Below, piece after piece: positions 44,612 to 54,260 of a stretch of 64,000 nucleotides of DNA. How positions within the stretch are numbered: the first letter of the stretch is position 1; every line of letters begins with the position of its first letter. The notes below the pieces were generated by a model. It had not been told where the DNA came from. It did not search any database and worked only from the letters and a program-made list of their open reading frames with translations. Origin of the DNA: JAWVFM01 sp963771655 (GTDB lineage Bacteria > Actinomycetota > Thermoleophilia > Solirubrobacterales > 70-9). A program made the position numbers and the translations under genes. The stretch lies in NCBI GenBank assembly GCA_963771655.1, contig CAVYUG010000001.1, positions 186,001 through 250,000 of the forward strand. The letters are read 5' to 3'.

Positions 44612-45139
44612 CTAGAGAGCTCCGCCCGCTGCCGGTGGCGCGGTGGGGTCCTCGCCCTCACCGGGACTCTCCCGGGCGAGGTACTCCTCGACGCGCATCG
44701 GGTTCTCGGCCGAGCGCTCCACGACGGTCAGAAGGTCGCTCATTGTCGCGACCTCCTCGACCTGCTCCTTCACGAACCACTGCATGAACTGCTCGGCCTG
44801 GAAGTCCTCGGTCTCCCGAGCGAGCTTGAACAGCGCGTTGATCTCGCCGGTGACGCGCTTCTCCTGGTCGAGGGCCATACGCACCGGCGCGTCCACGCTC
44901 TCGAAGCTCGTCTTCTTCGATTCGATGTCCGGGATCGCGACGTCGTCGCCCGCGTCGAGGAGGTACTGGACCATCATCATCGCGTGGTTGCGCTCCTCGA
45001 CCGCCTGGCGGTAGAAGAACGCGGCCAGGCGGGGCAGCGTCTCCGACTCGTAGTACACGGCCGCCCCCACGTACTGCATCGAGGCGCCGAGCTCGTTCGC
45101 GACCTGAGCGTTCAGCCGCTCTGCGAAGGTCTCCGTCAC
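44612..45139 (-). CDS. Ferritin
   Basis: 175 residues. The four-helix ferroxidase pattern is visible: LNAQVANELGASMQYVGAAV, FFYRQAVEERNHAMMMVQYL (Glu, Glu-x-x-His), ARETEDFQAEQFMQWFVKEQ and VEEVATMSDLL. The C-terminal tail is Gly/Pro/Ala-rich. It stores iron or protects from peroxide. Confidence 0.9.
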   Translation of the reverse strand: MTETFAERLNAQVANELGASMQYVGAAVYYESETLPRLAAFFYRQAVEERNHAMMMVQYLLDAGDDVAIPDIESKKTSFESVDAPVRMALDQEKRVTGEINALFKLARETEDFQAEQFMQWFVKEQVEEVATMSDLLTVVERSAENPMRVEEYLARESPGEGEDPTAPPAAGGAL

Positions 45140-45165
45140 GATCGCAAGGCTACTGACGACCCCAG

Positions 45166-46263
45166 TCAGTCGACCTCGCGCAGCTCTCTTGTGAACGTGC
45201 TCAGGTTCCGATTGCCATCGTCGGTGACGATGACGAGGTCCTCGATCCTCACACCGAAGCTGCCGGGGAGGTAGACGCCCGGTTCGACGGTGACCGCGTT
45301 GCCGGTCTCGAGCGTGTCCTCGGAGCTTTTCCCAAGCCGGGGCGCCTCGTGGATCTCGAGGCCGACTCCGTGGCCGAGGCCATGGCCGAACCGATCGCCA
45401 TGTCCCCCCTCGTTGATGACGGACCGTGCGGCGCAGTCGGCGTCCTTCCCGTCGACCCCGCTCTTCACCGCATCCAATCCCGCCTGTTGGGCGACGCGCA
45501 CCAGCTCGTAGACGTCGCGAAACGCTTCGTCGGGCTCCCCGATCGAGAAGGTCCGGGTCCCGTCCGAGCAGTAGCCGCGGACCTTTGCGCTCATGTCGAT
45601 CAGGAGGGACTCCCCCTTCGCGATCTTCCGGTCGGAGGCCTCGTGGTGCGGAGTGGCGCCGTTGTCACCCGCGGCGACGATCGGCGGAAAGCCGGGTCCC
45701 TCAGCGCCGAGCTCGCGCATCCGGACCTCGGCCGCGAGCGCGACCTCGGTTTCGGTGCGTCCCGCGAAGCCCTGTTCGCATAGCCACTCGTAGGTCTCGT
45801 CCGAGATCCGCGTCGCCTCGGCCATCGCGTCCACCTCCTCGTCGTCCTTGACGCGCCGGAGGGCCTCGACCAGCCCGCCCGCCGGAACGAGCTCGACCCC
45901 TTGGGGCGCGTCCCGGCGGAGGCTCTCCAGGGACTTGACGCTGGTGTTGGTGTCGTCGAAGCCCACTCGCCCATGGAGCCTCGACGCGGCCGCCGGCAGG
46001 AGGCGCGTCGCGTCCGACGCCCGATCGAATCCGGAGTCCACCTGGCGCTCGGCCCGTTCGGCGTAGCGAAAATCCGTGAGGAAGAGGCGGTCGTCGGGCC
46101 CGATCAGCGCGAGGCCGCTGGTGCCGGAGAACCCCGTGAGCCAGCGGATGTTCGCGATCGCGTCGGGCCCGGAGTCGCCGGGCCGCACGAGGTCGCCGAC
46201 GATCAGCAGCTCGAGGTCCCGCTCGGCAACCAACCTCACCAGCTCGTCGGCGCGGCGGCTCAT
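45166..46263 (-). CDS. Xaa-Pro aminopeptidase (M24B)
   Basis: 365 residues from ATG 46263, which overlaps the aroQ stop. The metal ligands are readable in order: LLIDMSAKVRGYCSDGTRTF (two Asp), GHGVGLEIHEAPRL (His), AVTVEPGVYLPG (Glu) and GVRIEDLVIVT (Glu). The N-terminal creatinase-like domain is also present. It lies in the aro operon, a common place for pepQ/pepP-like genes in actinobacteria. Confidence 0.92.
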   Translation of the reverse strand: MSRRADELVRLVAERDLELLIVGDLVRPGDSGPDAIANIRWLTGFSGTSGLALIGPDDRLFLTDFRYAERAERQVDSGFDRASDATRLLPAAASRLHGRVGFDDTNTSVKSLESLRRDAPQGVELVPAGGLVEALRRVKDDEEVDAMAEATRISDETYEWLCEQGFAGRTETEVALAAEVRMRELGAEGPGFPPIVAAGDNGATPHHEASDRKIAKGESLLIDMSAKVRGYCSDGTRTFSIGEPDEAFRDVYELVRVAQQAGLDAVKSGVDGKDADCAARSVINEGGHGDRFGHGLGHGVGLEIHEAPRLGKSSEDTLETGNAVTVEPGVYLPGSFGVRIEDLVIVTDDGNRNLSTFTRELREVD

Positions 46264-46709
46264 GCCAGTCGGTCGCGCAAGATCTCGAGCGCGCGCCTGT
46301 ACCCGTCCGCGCCCTCCCCGGCGATGCGCCCGATCACCAAGCCCTCGAGCACGGACTTCCTGCGCCATTCCTCGCGCGCGTCCACGTCTGAGATGTGGAC
46401 CTCCACCGCGGGGACTCCCGTCAGCTCGAGCGCGTCGCGAATCGCGTAGCTGTAGTGGGTCCAGGAGCCGGGGTTGAGGATCGCTCCGTCGGCCACGTCG
46501 GACATCCGGTGCAGGCGCTCGACGAACTCGCCCTCGTCATTTGTCTGGAAGAACGCTGCCTCGAGCCCGAGCTCGCGGGCGTCCTTCTTGATCTTGAACT
46601 CGAGCTCGGCGAGCGTGAACGTGCCGTAATGCTCGCGTGGGCGGCGGCCGAGCATGTTGAGGTTCACCCCGTGGAGGACCTCGATCCGGTTGTGGGTGAC
46701 GACGTTCAG
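46260..46709 (-). CDS. aroQ: 3-dehydroquinate dehydratase, type II, with a probable CTG start
   Basis: A 149-residue reading starts at CTG 46709, overlapping the aroKB stop as CTGA, with GAGGAG five bases before. It gives LNVVTHNRIEVLHGVNLNML, whose strand and loop are the conserved N-terminus of AroQ (usually LHGPNLNLLG). The first ATG (46667) would delete this essential strand. The loop RRPREHYG with the catalytic Tyr, ILNPGSWTHYSYAIRDAL and VEVHISDVDAREEWRRKS complete the enzyme. It removes water from 3-dehydroquinate. Confidence 0.88.
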   Translation of the reverse strand: MNVVTHNRIEVLHGVNLNMLGRRPREHYGTFTLAELEFKIKKDARELGLEAAFFQTNDEGEFVERLHRMSDVADGAILNPGSWTHYSYAIRDALELTGVPAVEVHISDVDAREEWRRKSVLEGLVIGRIAGEGADGYRRALEILRDRLA

Positions 46710-48247
46710 CGAAGCTCCTCGACCGCATCCCGCACCCTAGTCGCATCCACGCGCTGGCCGACGGCGACGGCGCCCGGACGCTCGCACAGGACGAAGCCAA
46801 CTCCCTCGGCGGTCCGCTTCTTGTCGCGCCCTGCGGCATCGAGGATGGCATCGGTCGAGATCGACTGATCGAGCTCGGTGGGCAGGCCGTGGCGGGCCAG
46901 GATCTCGCGCACCTCGTCGCGCAGCCCGTCGGCCTCGGAGAGGCGCAGCGCCGCAAGGAGGCCGAGGCCGACGGCCTCCCCGTGGCGATAGCGGGAATAG
47001 CCGCTTGCGGCCTCGATCGCGTGACCGACTGTGTGGCCGAGGTTGAGCGCGGCGCGCCGCCCGGCGTCACGCTCGTCGGCTGCGACGATCGCGAGCTTCA
47101 GCTCGATGGACGGAGGGATCAGCGGTGCGATCGAGTCGACGTCGAGCGCCTTGATGTCACGCGCCCCCTCCCACAGCTCGCCGCCCGCTATCAGCCCCGC
47201 CTTCAGCACCTCGACGAAGCCTGCGGCGAGATCGCCTTCCGGGAGCGTGCGCAGCGCCTCGGTGTCGGCGATCACGGCCGCCGGCTGTTGGAAGGCACCG
47301 ACGTAGTTCTTCGCCTCGGGGATGTCCACGCCGGTCTTCCCGCCGTAGGCGGAGTCGACCTGGGCCACGAGGGTCGTCGGCAGCTGCACGACCGGAACGC
47401 CGCGCTGGTAGACGGCCGCGCAGAATCCGGCGAGATCTCCGACGACGCCGCCGCCGAGCGCGGCGAGGTGATCGTCGCGGCGTGCGCCGGCCCGGGCGAG
47501 CTCCCCGAGCACGCGCTGGGCCTCGACAAGCGTCTTGCTGCCCTCGCCCGGCGGAACCCGCACGACGGCCTCCGCCCTCTCGAGAGCGGGCCCGTGGAGC
47601 GATGCGACGGTCGCGTCGGCGACGATGAACCGGCGGCCCGACACCTCCGGCTCCGCGCGGCCGAGAAGGCCGGGGCCCACGAGGGCGGGATACTCGCCGG
47701 AGCCGGCGACGCCCCAGAGCAACCGCGTGCCGCCGGGAAGATCCCGCATCGCGAGCAGGTGCGGCAGCGCGCGAACCGCGACGTCATCGCCGGTCGGCAG
47801 CGTGGCGTCGGCGAGCTCGCGGTAGAGCGCCTCGCGCTCGGCCAGAAGGGCCTCGAAGGCATCCCGGTCACGCGCCAGCGGCCGGTCGTGTCGCGAGGCG
47901 CGCTCCCATGCCGTCTCGGCATCAACCTGAAGCCAGACGACGACGTGATCGGCGATCGCGTCGCGAACCGCGTCGGAGGCGATGGCGCCGCCGCCGAGCG
48001 CGATGGCGCCGCCTCGAGCCGCATCGATGAGCCGAGGCACGACCTCCGCCTCGCGCCGGCGGAACTCCGATTCGCCCTGGGAGTCGAAGAAGGCGGCGAT
48101 CGGCTGACCGAGCTCACGCTCGATCTCATCGTCCGCATCGACGGTCTCGAGGCCCGCGTCACTCGCAGCCCGGAGGGCTCGAGACTTGCCCGCGCCCATG
48201 AAGCCGATGAAGACGAGGGCGCGGTCCTGTGGGCTCAGCGCCGCCAC
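46706..48247 (-). CDS. aroKB: Fused shikimate kinase - 3-dehydroquinate synthase
   Basis: 513 residues from GTG 48247. Residues about 1-165 are shikimate kinase: Walker A FIGFMGAGKS, ETVDADDEIE, GESEFRRREAEVV, AIALGGGAI. Residues about 170-513 are 3-dehydroquinate synthase: ALGGGVVGDLAGFCAAVYQR, TTLVAQVDSAYGGKTGVD, LNLGHTVGHAIEA. One frame without interruption covers both, so steps two and five of the shikimate pathway are made as one chain. The start overlaps the aroC stop. Confidence 0.93.
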   Translation of the reverse strand: MAALSPQDRALVFIGFMGAGKSRALRAASDAGLETVDADDEIERELGQPIAAFFDSQGESEFRRREAEVVPRLIDAARGGAIALGGGAIASDAVRDAIADHVVVWLQVDAETAWERASRHDRPLARDRDAFEALLAEREALYRELADATLPTGDDVAVRALPHLLAMRDLPGGTRLLWGVAGSGEYPALVGPGLLGRAEPEVSGRRFIVADATVASLHGPALERAEAVVRVPPGEGSKTLVEAQRVLGELARAGARRDDHLAALGGGVVGDLAGFCAAVYQRGVPVVQLPTTLVAQVDSAYGGKTGVDIPEAKNYVGAFQQPAAVIADTEALRTLPEGDLAAGFVEVLKAGLIAGGELWEGARDIKALDVDSIAPLIPPSIELKLAIVAADERDAGRRAALNLGHTVGHAIEAASGYSRYRHGEAVGLGLLAALRLSEADGLRDEVREILARHGLPTELDQSISTDAILDAAGRDKKRTAEGVGFVLCERPGAVAVGQRVDATRVRDAVEELR

Positions 48248-49398
48248 CCGATGCGCTCCCGGTAGGCGTCGAAGGCGCGCAGGGCATCGTCGATGTGGTC
48301 GCCGCCGAACTTCTCCCGGTAGCAGGCGGCCAGCACCAGCGCCACCATCGCCTCGCCGACAACACCGGCCGCTGGGACAACGGTGGAATCGGTGCGCTCG
48401 CGCAGGGCCTGCGCGGGCTCCTTGGTCTCGGTGTCGACGCTGCGAAGGGGCTTGGTGAGGGTCGAAATCGGCTTCAGGGCCCCGCGGACGACCAGCGCCT
48501 CGCCGTTTGACATGCCGCCCTCCACCCCGCCGGCGCGGTTCGTCTCCCTGTGCCAGCCGCGCTCGGGCGAGTGGAAGATCTCGTCGTGCGACTCCGAACC
48601 TGGCGAGCCGGCGACCTCCCACGCCTCGCCGACCGACACTCCCTTCACCGCCTGAATCGAAACGAGCGCGCCCGCGAGCCGTGAGTCGAGGCGCTCGGCG
48701 GCCGCGACGTGCGACCCGAGCCCCGGCACGAGGCCGAAGGCGCGCACCTCGAAGACGCCGCCGAGGCTCTCGTTTGCCTTCCGCAGGCGGTCGATCTCGG
48801 CAACCATCGCCTCGCCGGCGGCCTCGTCGAGGCAGCGCACCGGGGAGTCGTCGACGTCCGCGAAGTCCTCGGGCCCCACGTCCGGCACCTCGGGCGCCGT
48901 CACGGAGCCGATACGAAGCACGTGGCTGTGAACGGTCACGCCGAAGGCTCGCAGGAGCTCCTTCGCGATCGCGCCGGCGGCCACGCGAGCCGCGGTCTCG
49001 CGAGCGCTGGCGCGCTCGAGGACGTCGCGCACGTCCGAGTGGCCGTACTTGAGCAGCCCGGCGAGGTCGGCGTGGCCGGGCCTCGGGGTGTGCACCTCCT
49101 CGACCGCGGCGTCGACCGGCCACGGGTTCATCCGCTCCTCCCAGTTCGCGTAGTCGCGGTTCGCGACGAGGAGCGCGATCGGGCTCCCGAGCGTATGACC
49201 GTGGCGGACCCCCGAGCGGACCTCGACGGCGTCGCTTTCGATCTTCATCCGGCCGCCGCGACCATGGCCGAGCTGACGCCTGGCGAGGTCACGGTCGATT
49301 CGCTCGCGCGAGAGCTCGAGCCCCGCCGGCATGCCCTCGACTATCGCGACGAGCCCCGGCCCGTGCGACTCGCCCGCGGTCGTGTAGCGAAGCGACAC
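48235..49398 (-). CDS. aroC: Chorismate synthase
   Basis: 387 residues. YTTAGESHGPGLVAIVEGMP, RRQLGHGRGGRMKIESD, the FMN-binding HTPRPGHADLAGLLKYGHSD and DSTVVPAAGVVGEAMVALVL are the chorismate synthase signatures. It makes chorismate from EPSP and is followed by the aroKB fusion in the same operon, behind the pilus genes. Confidence 0.96.
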   Translation of the reverse strand: MSLRYTTAGESHGPGLVAIVEGMPAGLELSRERIDRDLARRQLGHGRGGRMKIESDAVEVRSGVRHGHTLGSPIALLVANRDYANWEERMNPWPVDAAVEEVHTPRPGHADLAGLLKYGHSDVRDVLERASARETAARVAAGAIAKELLRAFGVTVHSHVLRIGSVTAPEVPDVGPEDFADVDDSPVRCLDEAAGEAMVAEIDRLRKANESLGGVFEVRAFGLVPGLGSHVAAAERLDSRLAGALVSIQAVKGVSVGEAWEVAGSPGSESHDEIFHSPERGWHRETNRAGGVEGGMSNGEALVVRGALKPISTLTKPLRSVDTETKEPAQALRERTDSTVVPAAGVVGEAMVALVLAACYREKFGGDHIDDALRAFDAYRERIGWRR

Positions 49399-49477
49399 AG
49401 CCGGTCAAGGCTAGTGATGGTCGGCGGCGCCGCTGGGCGCCGCCGACCACTCACTTCGCTCGCGGGTGAAGTTCGCT

Positions 49478-50399
49478 CTATCGGCGCCGGCTCGACGAGA
49501 AGGCGCGCTTGCCGCCGGGCACGAGGCCGCTCGCGCTCTTGCCGCCGTTCCCGACCGTGCTGGGCGGCTTGTCGCTCAGCTTCACGCGCTGCAGGCGGAT
49601 GTCCAGGACCTTGAGGACGTAGGTCTTGCCGCCGAACGAGTCCGTGAGCTTCGCCTTTCCGCCCGGCTTCATGGTGAGTAGCTGGCAGGCGCTCCGGTCG
49701 GGCGCGCAGCCGTCTCCACCCTGCACCGAGCTGACGTCGCGGGAGACGAGGAACGTCGCGGAGGTGCGGTCGAGCGTGGCACGGAGCAACGCGACGATCG
49801 GATTCGACGCGTGGGGAAGCTCGGTCAGCGGCTTCACGCCGTTGCGCTGTTCGAGCTTGGTGGGCCACCCGATCTTGAGGTCGACCACGGCGCGGTAGGC
49901 GCTGCGGCTTCGGCGGATGCGAGGGGACCGTCACCGTCCGATCGTGGTGGTCGTGGTGGACCCGGAGCTCGGCGTCGGCGTGTATCCGGCGGAGCTGGGG
50001 GTTACGGACCCCGTCGACTCCGAGGCTCGAGGTCGAGGGCGACGGGGCGGGGGTCGGCGCACTCGCCTCCGGCGGTGGAGCGAGCTTGCCCGGGTTGCCG
50101 CCCGGCAGCTTCGGCAGCTTGAAGTGGCGCTTGAACGGATCCTTCTCCTTCATCGCCGCGAGCCGCTTGTTGTAGTTCCGCACCCCGACCTCGGCGGTCA
50201 GCACCGCGGGCTGCGCGGCGCTGACCTTGCCAGCCGAGGAGGCAATGGCCGGAGGCGGCGAGGGATGCGAGGACTTCGACAGCGCCAGGGGGACGAGCAC
50301 GAGCGCCCCCGCAAGGAGTCCGAACGGCAGCAGCAGCCGGCGATCGCGGAGGTCGCGGTAGAGATCGACGAGGATCTTGGGGGGCTCGATCTTCTTCAT
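49478..50399 (-). CDS. PilP-like pilus assembly protein (frameshifted)
   Basis: The N-terminal part starts with a single membrane segment (LLLPFGLLAGALVLVPLAL) after a basic cytoplasmic start, followed by a Pro/Ser-rich linker. The C-terminal part, in another frame, reads VVDLKIGWPTKLEQRNGVKP and ends LVPGGKRAFSSSRRR. At least two indels lie between 49900 and 50050. The position directly after pilO and the single-anchor topology suggest a PilP-like periplasmic linker; homology is not certain. ATG overlaps the pilO stop (ATGA). Confidence 0.6.
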
Positions 50400-51308
50400 G
50401 GCGTCGTCGGCGCCGCGGGCGCCGCGGTCGGCACTGCGGTCGCCGAGGTCGTCGGCGCGGGACCGATCGGGGTCGCGCCGCCGGTGAGCCCTTGATCCGA
50501 CGGCGTGACGTAGGTGGTCACCGACAGGCTTGCCTGGAGCACGGCGGACTTCGCCGGCTCTCCGGTGACGACGTGCCCGAGTCCTGCGGCGGGGCGAGGT
50601 CGAAGCTGTTCACCGTCAGCAGGCGACCACTCACGGTGATGTGGCTTCCGGGCGTATGGACGAGGTCGTCGACGCTGTGGAGGAACTTCGAGATCTGGAA
50701 GTAGCCGCCCGTGAAGGTGAGGTCGTAGGGCATCACCGGGAGCCCGGCGGGCCCGATCGCCGCGCCGAGCGGAAGGCTCGCGGCCGACGCCTCGGTCGCG
50801 AGGCCGGGAACAGCCGTCGCGGTGCCGGTCGGAGTGGCGGTCGCCGCGGTGGAGCTCGTCGAGGTCGAGGTTGTGTCCGTTGGCGTCGTCTCGGTCGACG
50901 TGGTGTCCGTGGACGTGGTCGACGTCGAGGTGGTGTCCGTGGTGGGTGCGGCCGCGCTGGGGGCGACGGCGTTCGGGTCCTGGGCAAGGGTCAGGCTCTG
51001 GAACGACACTCCGGCGCGATCGGCGAGCGTGTTGAGCTGCACCAGGAGGCTCGCCTGCTCCGAGTCCGCCGGGACCGCCTTTCCGAGCACGACGAGCTTG
51101 TGATAGCTCGGGGCGAAGTTGGCGCGCGCCTGCTTGCGCCGTCGCGATGGTCTGCTGCTGCGTCGAGAGCTGCGACTTAAGGTCGTCTCACCTGCGAGGA
51201 GAGGTCCGAGGCGTGGCTTCGCTTCGGCGCCAGGACAACGAACCAGAAGACGGCGATCACCGCCACGACTCCGACGACGGCGAGGACGGTTGTGTCGCTG
51301 CGCTTCAC
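50396..51308 (-). CDS. pilO: PilO-like pilus assembly protein (frameshifted)
   Basis: From GTG 51308: a membrane helix TTVLAVVGVVAVIAVFWFVV, then a coiled coil, LLVQLNTLADRAGVSFQSL, a Thr/Ser/Asp-rich linker (about 50820-50960) and the conserved C-terminal fold TFTGGYFQISKFLHSVDDLV and LLTVNSFDLAP. Two frame changes, near 51180 and 50580, interrupt it; corrected, it ends LQASLSVTTYVTPSDQGLTG and stops at 50396. It forms the inner-membrane alignment complex with PilM and PilN. Confidence 0.75.
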
Positions 51309-52200
51309 GGGTGCACCGTCCCCGGGATCAGGGTGCTCACGGCCTGGTGGGCCTTGGCCGACTGCTGATCCGCCGACTTGTTGGCCTTCGTCTCCTGCTT
51401 CACCGCGCTCGCGACTCCATCGCTGCCGGTGGCCGGAACGTCGGTCGGGGCCGCTCGGGGTCGTCGAGGTGGTCGGCGGAGCGAGTCCGGTCGTCGGATC
51501 GATCTGCACCTTGTCGAACGCCGCGACCACCTCGAACTGGGTGATGAAGTCGCGCACCTGGCATCCGGTGGAGACCGACGCGGTGCCGGTGCTGGCAGCG
51601 CCGCTGCGCCGGCGGACCCGACCCGCTGAGAGGAGGTGACGGCCACCCTGGTCACTCCGTCGATGTCGCGGAGGGCCCCGACGAAGCCGGCGACGGCATC
51701 GTGGCCCGAGGCGCAGCCTTGAATCGTCAGCGACGGCCCGGTGATCTGAGTCGAGACGTCGGCGGTCGAGCGCTCCCGCTGCCGAGCCCTGAGCCGCCCG
51801 CGCCGCGCCTGCGGCGGCCGTCGGGGCTCACCGCTCCCTGCAGGTCGGTGAGCCAGACGTCGTTCGGGATCACGAGCCCGAGCTCGTGCAGCACCCGGTA
51901 CCAGTCGAAGCGGCTCTCCGCGAGCGTCGAGACCGTCTGCGCTCGCGTCTCTTGCATCGTGGCGAAGTCGGCGTAGGACCGCAGGCGGTTCGCCTCGGCC
52001 GTGGCCTCATCGAGCTCGCCCTTCAGCTCCGTCACCTGCGCCTGGCGCTCGGCGATCTGGTTGTCGGTGAGGACCACGCCCACCACGGCGAGGAGCGCGA
52101 CGGCGAGCACGCCGATGACGACGTACGCGAGGCCCCCGGTGCGCGACGGCGCTCGCTCGCCGCGGCGTTCCTCGGGGGGGATCAGGTTGACCGGCCGCAT
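51305..52200 (-). CDS. pilN: PilN-like pilus assembly protein (frameshifted)
   Basis: The start MRPVNLIPPEERRGERAP is the classic PilN cytoplasmic motif that binds PilM (NLIPPEER). A membrane helix (GLAYVVIGVLAVALLAVVGV), a coiled coil and a periplasmic ferredoxin-like fold follow, broken by at least three frame changes between 51820 and 51450. The last frame ends SAKAHQAVSTLIPGTVHP at TGA 51305, which overlaps the pilO GTG. It follows pilM without a gap. Confidence 0.8.
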
Positions 52201-53391
52201 CTACTCCTCCAGGGCCAGGCCGTAAGCGAGCGTCAGGCGGGCCGCGGTCGCGTCGTCGAGGCCTGCGAGCGGACGCGGGCGGCCGACCTCGCAGCGCTGC
52301 CCGAGATCTCGGGCGAGCCGCTCGAGGAGCCCCGGCACCGTCGTTCCGGGGCCGCACACCACGAGGCCGTCGATCGGGACCGAGCGGTCCTGCCGCGCGT
52401 AGTACTCCGTCGTCATTCGGAGCTCGTCGACGAGCTTGGCCGCGCCCTCCGAAAGAGCCTCCCGCGCGCCCTTCACGATCTCCTGGTCGCCCTCGATCGT
52501 CTCCACGGGGCGATCAAGCCCGACGTGGCCGAGCCATCGGCGAGCGTGCTCGAGCGTCAGCCCCCGCCGCTCGGCGAGCTTCTGGGCGATCCCCTCGAGC
52601 CCGAACGGCGAGATCCGCGTGAAGAGGCAGTGGCGGCCGCGCGCCACGGCGAGGTTGGTGACGTCACCGAGGTTGCAGTAGAGGCGGGTCGGAGCCGAGG
52701 GCGCGGCGAGGTCGAGCGTCGCGTGCTCATCGTGGGCGAACGCGGCAGCGCTTTCCTCGTAGGGCGGAGCCACCGGAGCCTCGACGTAATCAGCGGCGCC
52801 CACGGCGTCATGCGATTCCCCCGCGAGAGCGCGGATCATTCCGAACGCCGAGAGGTCGATCCCGTCCGGGCGAAGGCCCGCCTTCAGCAGTGCCCGCGTG
52901 AGGTTGGAGACCATGTCGCGCCGCGCGGCCACGACGACGACGTCGACCGTCGCATCGCCTTCCTCGCCCGACGCGCTGCGGACGACCTCCCAGTCGATCA
53001 CCGCCTGCTCGAGGGGCATCGGGATGTGGTCCTGCGCCTGAAAGCGGACCGCGGTCTCGAGCTCGCCGGCGTTCTCGATCGGCGGGAGCCGCAGCGTCCG
53101 CACCACCACTCGCTGGTTGGCGACGCCGACGCGCACGGTCCTCGGCAGCTTGTGCTTGGCGAACAGCTCCTTGACGGCGGCTGCGAGAAGGTCGGCGTCG
53201 ACCACCTCGCCCTCGCGGAACGCTCCCGGAGGAAGGTCGACGAGACCGTGGCGGGAGACCTTCACGCCGCCGTTGACGGTGACCTCCGCCGCGGCCACGC
53301 TCCCGGCCTCGATATCGAGGCCGACTATCGACTTTCCTTTCGTCCCTGAAAGCATCAACGCGAGCGGTTGGGGCGCCCTGGAGGGGCTCAC
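52201..53391 (-). CDS. pilM: Type IV pilus assembly protein PilM
   Basis: 396 residues. SIVGLDIEAGSVAAAEVTVN is the phosphate-1-type actin-like ATPase start; VRVGVANQRVVVRTLRLPPI, TRLYCNLGDVTNLAVARG and VPIDGLVVCGPGTTVPGLLE complete the fold. PilM is the cytoplasmic partner of PilN. GTG 53391 is the longest start; ATG 53355 is also possible. Intact, unlike its neighbours. Confidence 0.92.
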   Translation of the reverse strand: MSPSRAPQPLALMLSGTKGKSIVGLDIEAGSVAAAEVTVNGGVKVSRHGLVDLPPGAFREGEVVDADLLAAAVKELFAKHKLPRTVRVGVANQRVVVRTLRLPPIENAGELETAVRFQAQDHIPMPLEQAVIDWEVVRSASGEEGDATVDVVVVAARRDMVSNLTRALLKAGLRPDGIDLSAFGMIRALAGESHDAVGAADYVEAPVAPPYEESAAAFAHDEHATLDLAAPSAPTRLYCNLGDVTNLAVARGRHCLFTRISPFGLEGIAQKLAERRGLTLEHARRWLGHVGLDRPVETIEGDQEIVKGAREALSEGAAKLVDELRMTTEYYARQDRSVPIDGLVVCGPGTTVPGLLERLARDLGQRCEVGRPRPLAGLDDATAARLTLAYGLALEE

Positions 53392-53452
53392 CTCTAAATC
53401 GGCCCGGGGCGCGCCGACCTTGAGCCGAATGGACGAGTTCGGGAGGGCGGTC

Positions 53453-54216
53453 TCAGCCGCCGAAGAAGCTCGTCACGTACCAGTGGACGATCTGGGGCCC
53501 GACCCAGAGCCCGACGAGCCCGCCAAGGGCCAGGAACGGCCCGAACGGCACCGCTTTCTTCCGCGCCGCGGAACCCTCGCGAGCGATCATCGCGACCCCC
53601 ACGACGGCTCCCGTCGCGAAGCCGATGAGCACCGCGGGTGCAACGGCGGAGCCGAGAAACAGCCCCATCACGGCCACGAGCTTGGCGTCTCCCATGCCGA
53701 GCCCGCGCGGGTATGCGAGCGCGATCAGGAAGAGGACGCCGCCGGCGGCGACCGCGGCGATCAGGCGGTCCGGGATGCTGGACGGATCGCTGATGGCGGC
53801 GATGGCGAGCGCCGCGACGGCCCCGGCCGCGAGGATCTTGTTGGGGATGATCCGCTGCTCGAGGTCGGTGACCGTGACGACGACGAGCATGGCGCAGAAC
53901 ACCAGCCCGCTCACGAGCGCGCCGACGTCGCCGGTGCCCAGGATGAGTGCCGTCGCGACGAAGAGCGCCGCCATGGCGAGCTCGGTCAGCGGGTAGCGGG
54001 CGGGTATCGCGCTCACCGCAGCTGCGGCAGCTCCCGCGCAGAGACGACCCAGGAGAGCACCGGGACGTTGTCGTAGGCCGCGATCTGCGCCCCGCAGCTC
54101 GGGCAGTGGGAGCGGCCGGTGACGAAGCCCTCGCCCCGCGGCACGCGGTGCGCGACGACGGTGGCGAAGCTGCCGAAGATCAGGCCGGTCGGGAAGAGAA
54201 AGAGCGCTGCGCCCAT
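53453..54216 (-). CDS. pilD: Prepilin peptidase (A24, frameshifted near 54020)
   Basis: From ATG 54216: GLIFGSFATVVAHRVPRGE, the first Cys pair CPSCGAQIAAYDNVPVLSW, then, in another frame, a second Cys pair (RGSCRSCG), then in a third frame ARYPLTELAMAALFVATALI. The catalytic Asp motifs are TDLEQRIIPN and GLGMGDAKL. Two close indels around 54010-54040 would restore one protein of about 254 residues. It cleaves and N-methylates pilins. Confidence 0.85.
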
Positions 54217-54260
54217 CGAGCTAATGATCGGCTGCAACCCCAGCGTCGGGTTTAGCGCCC

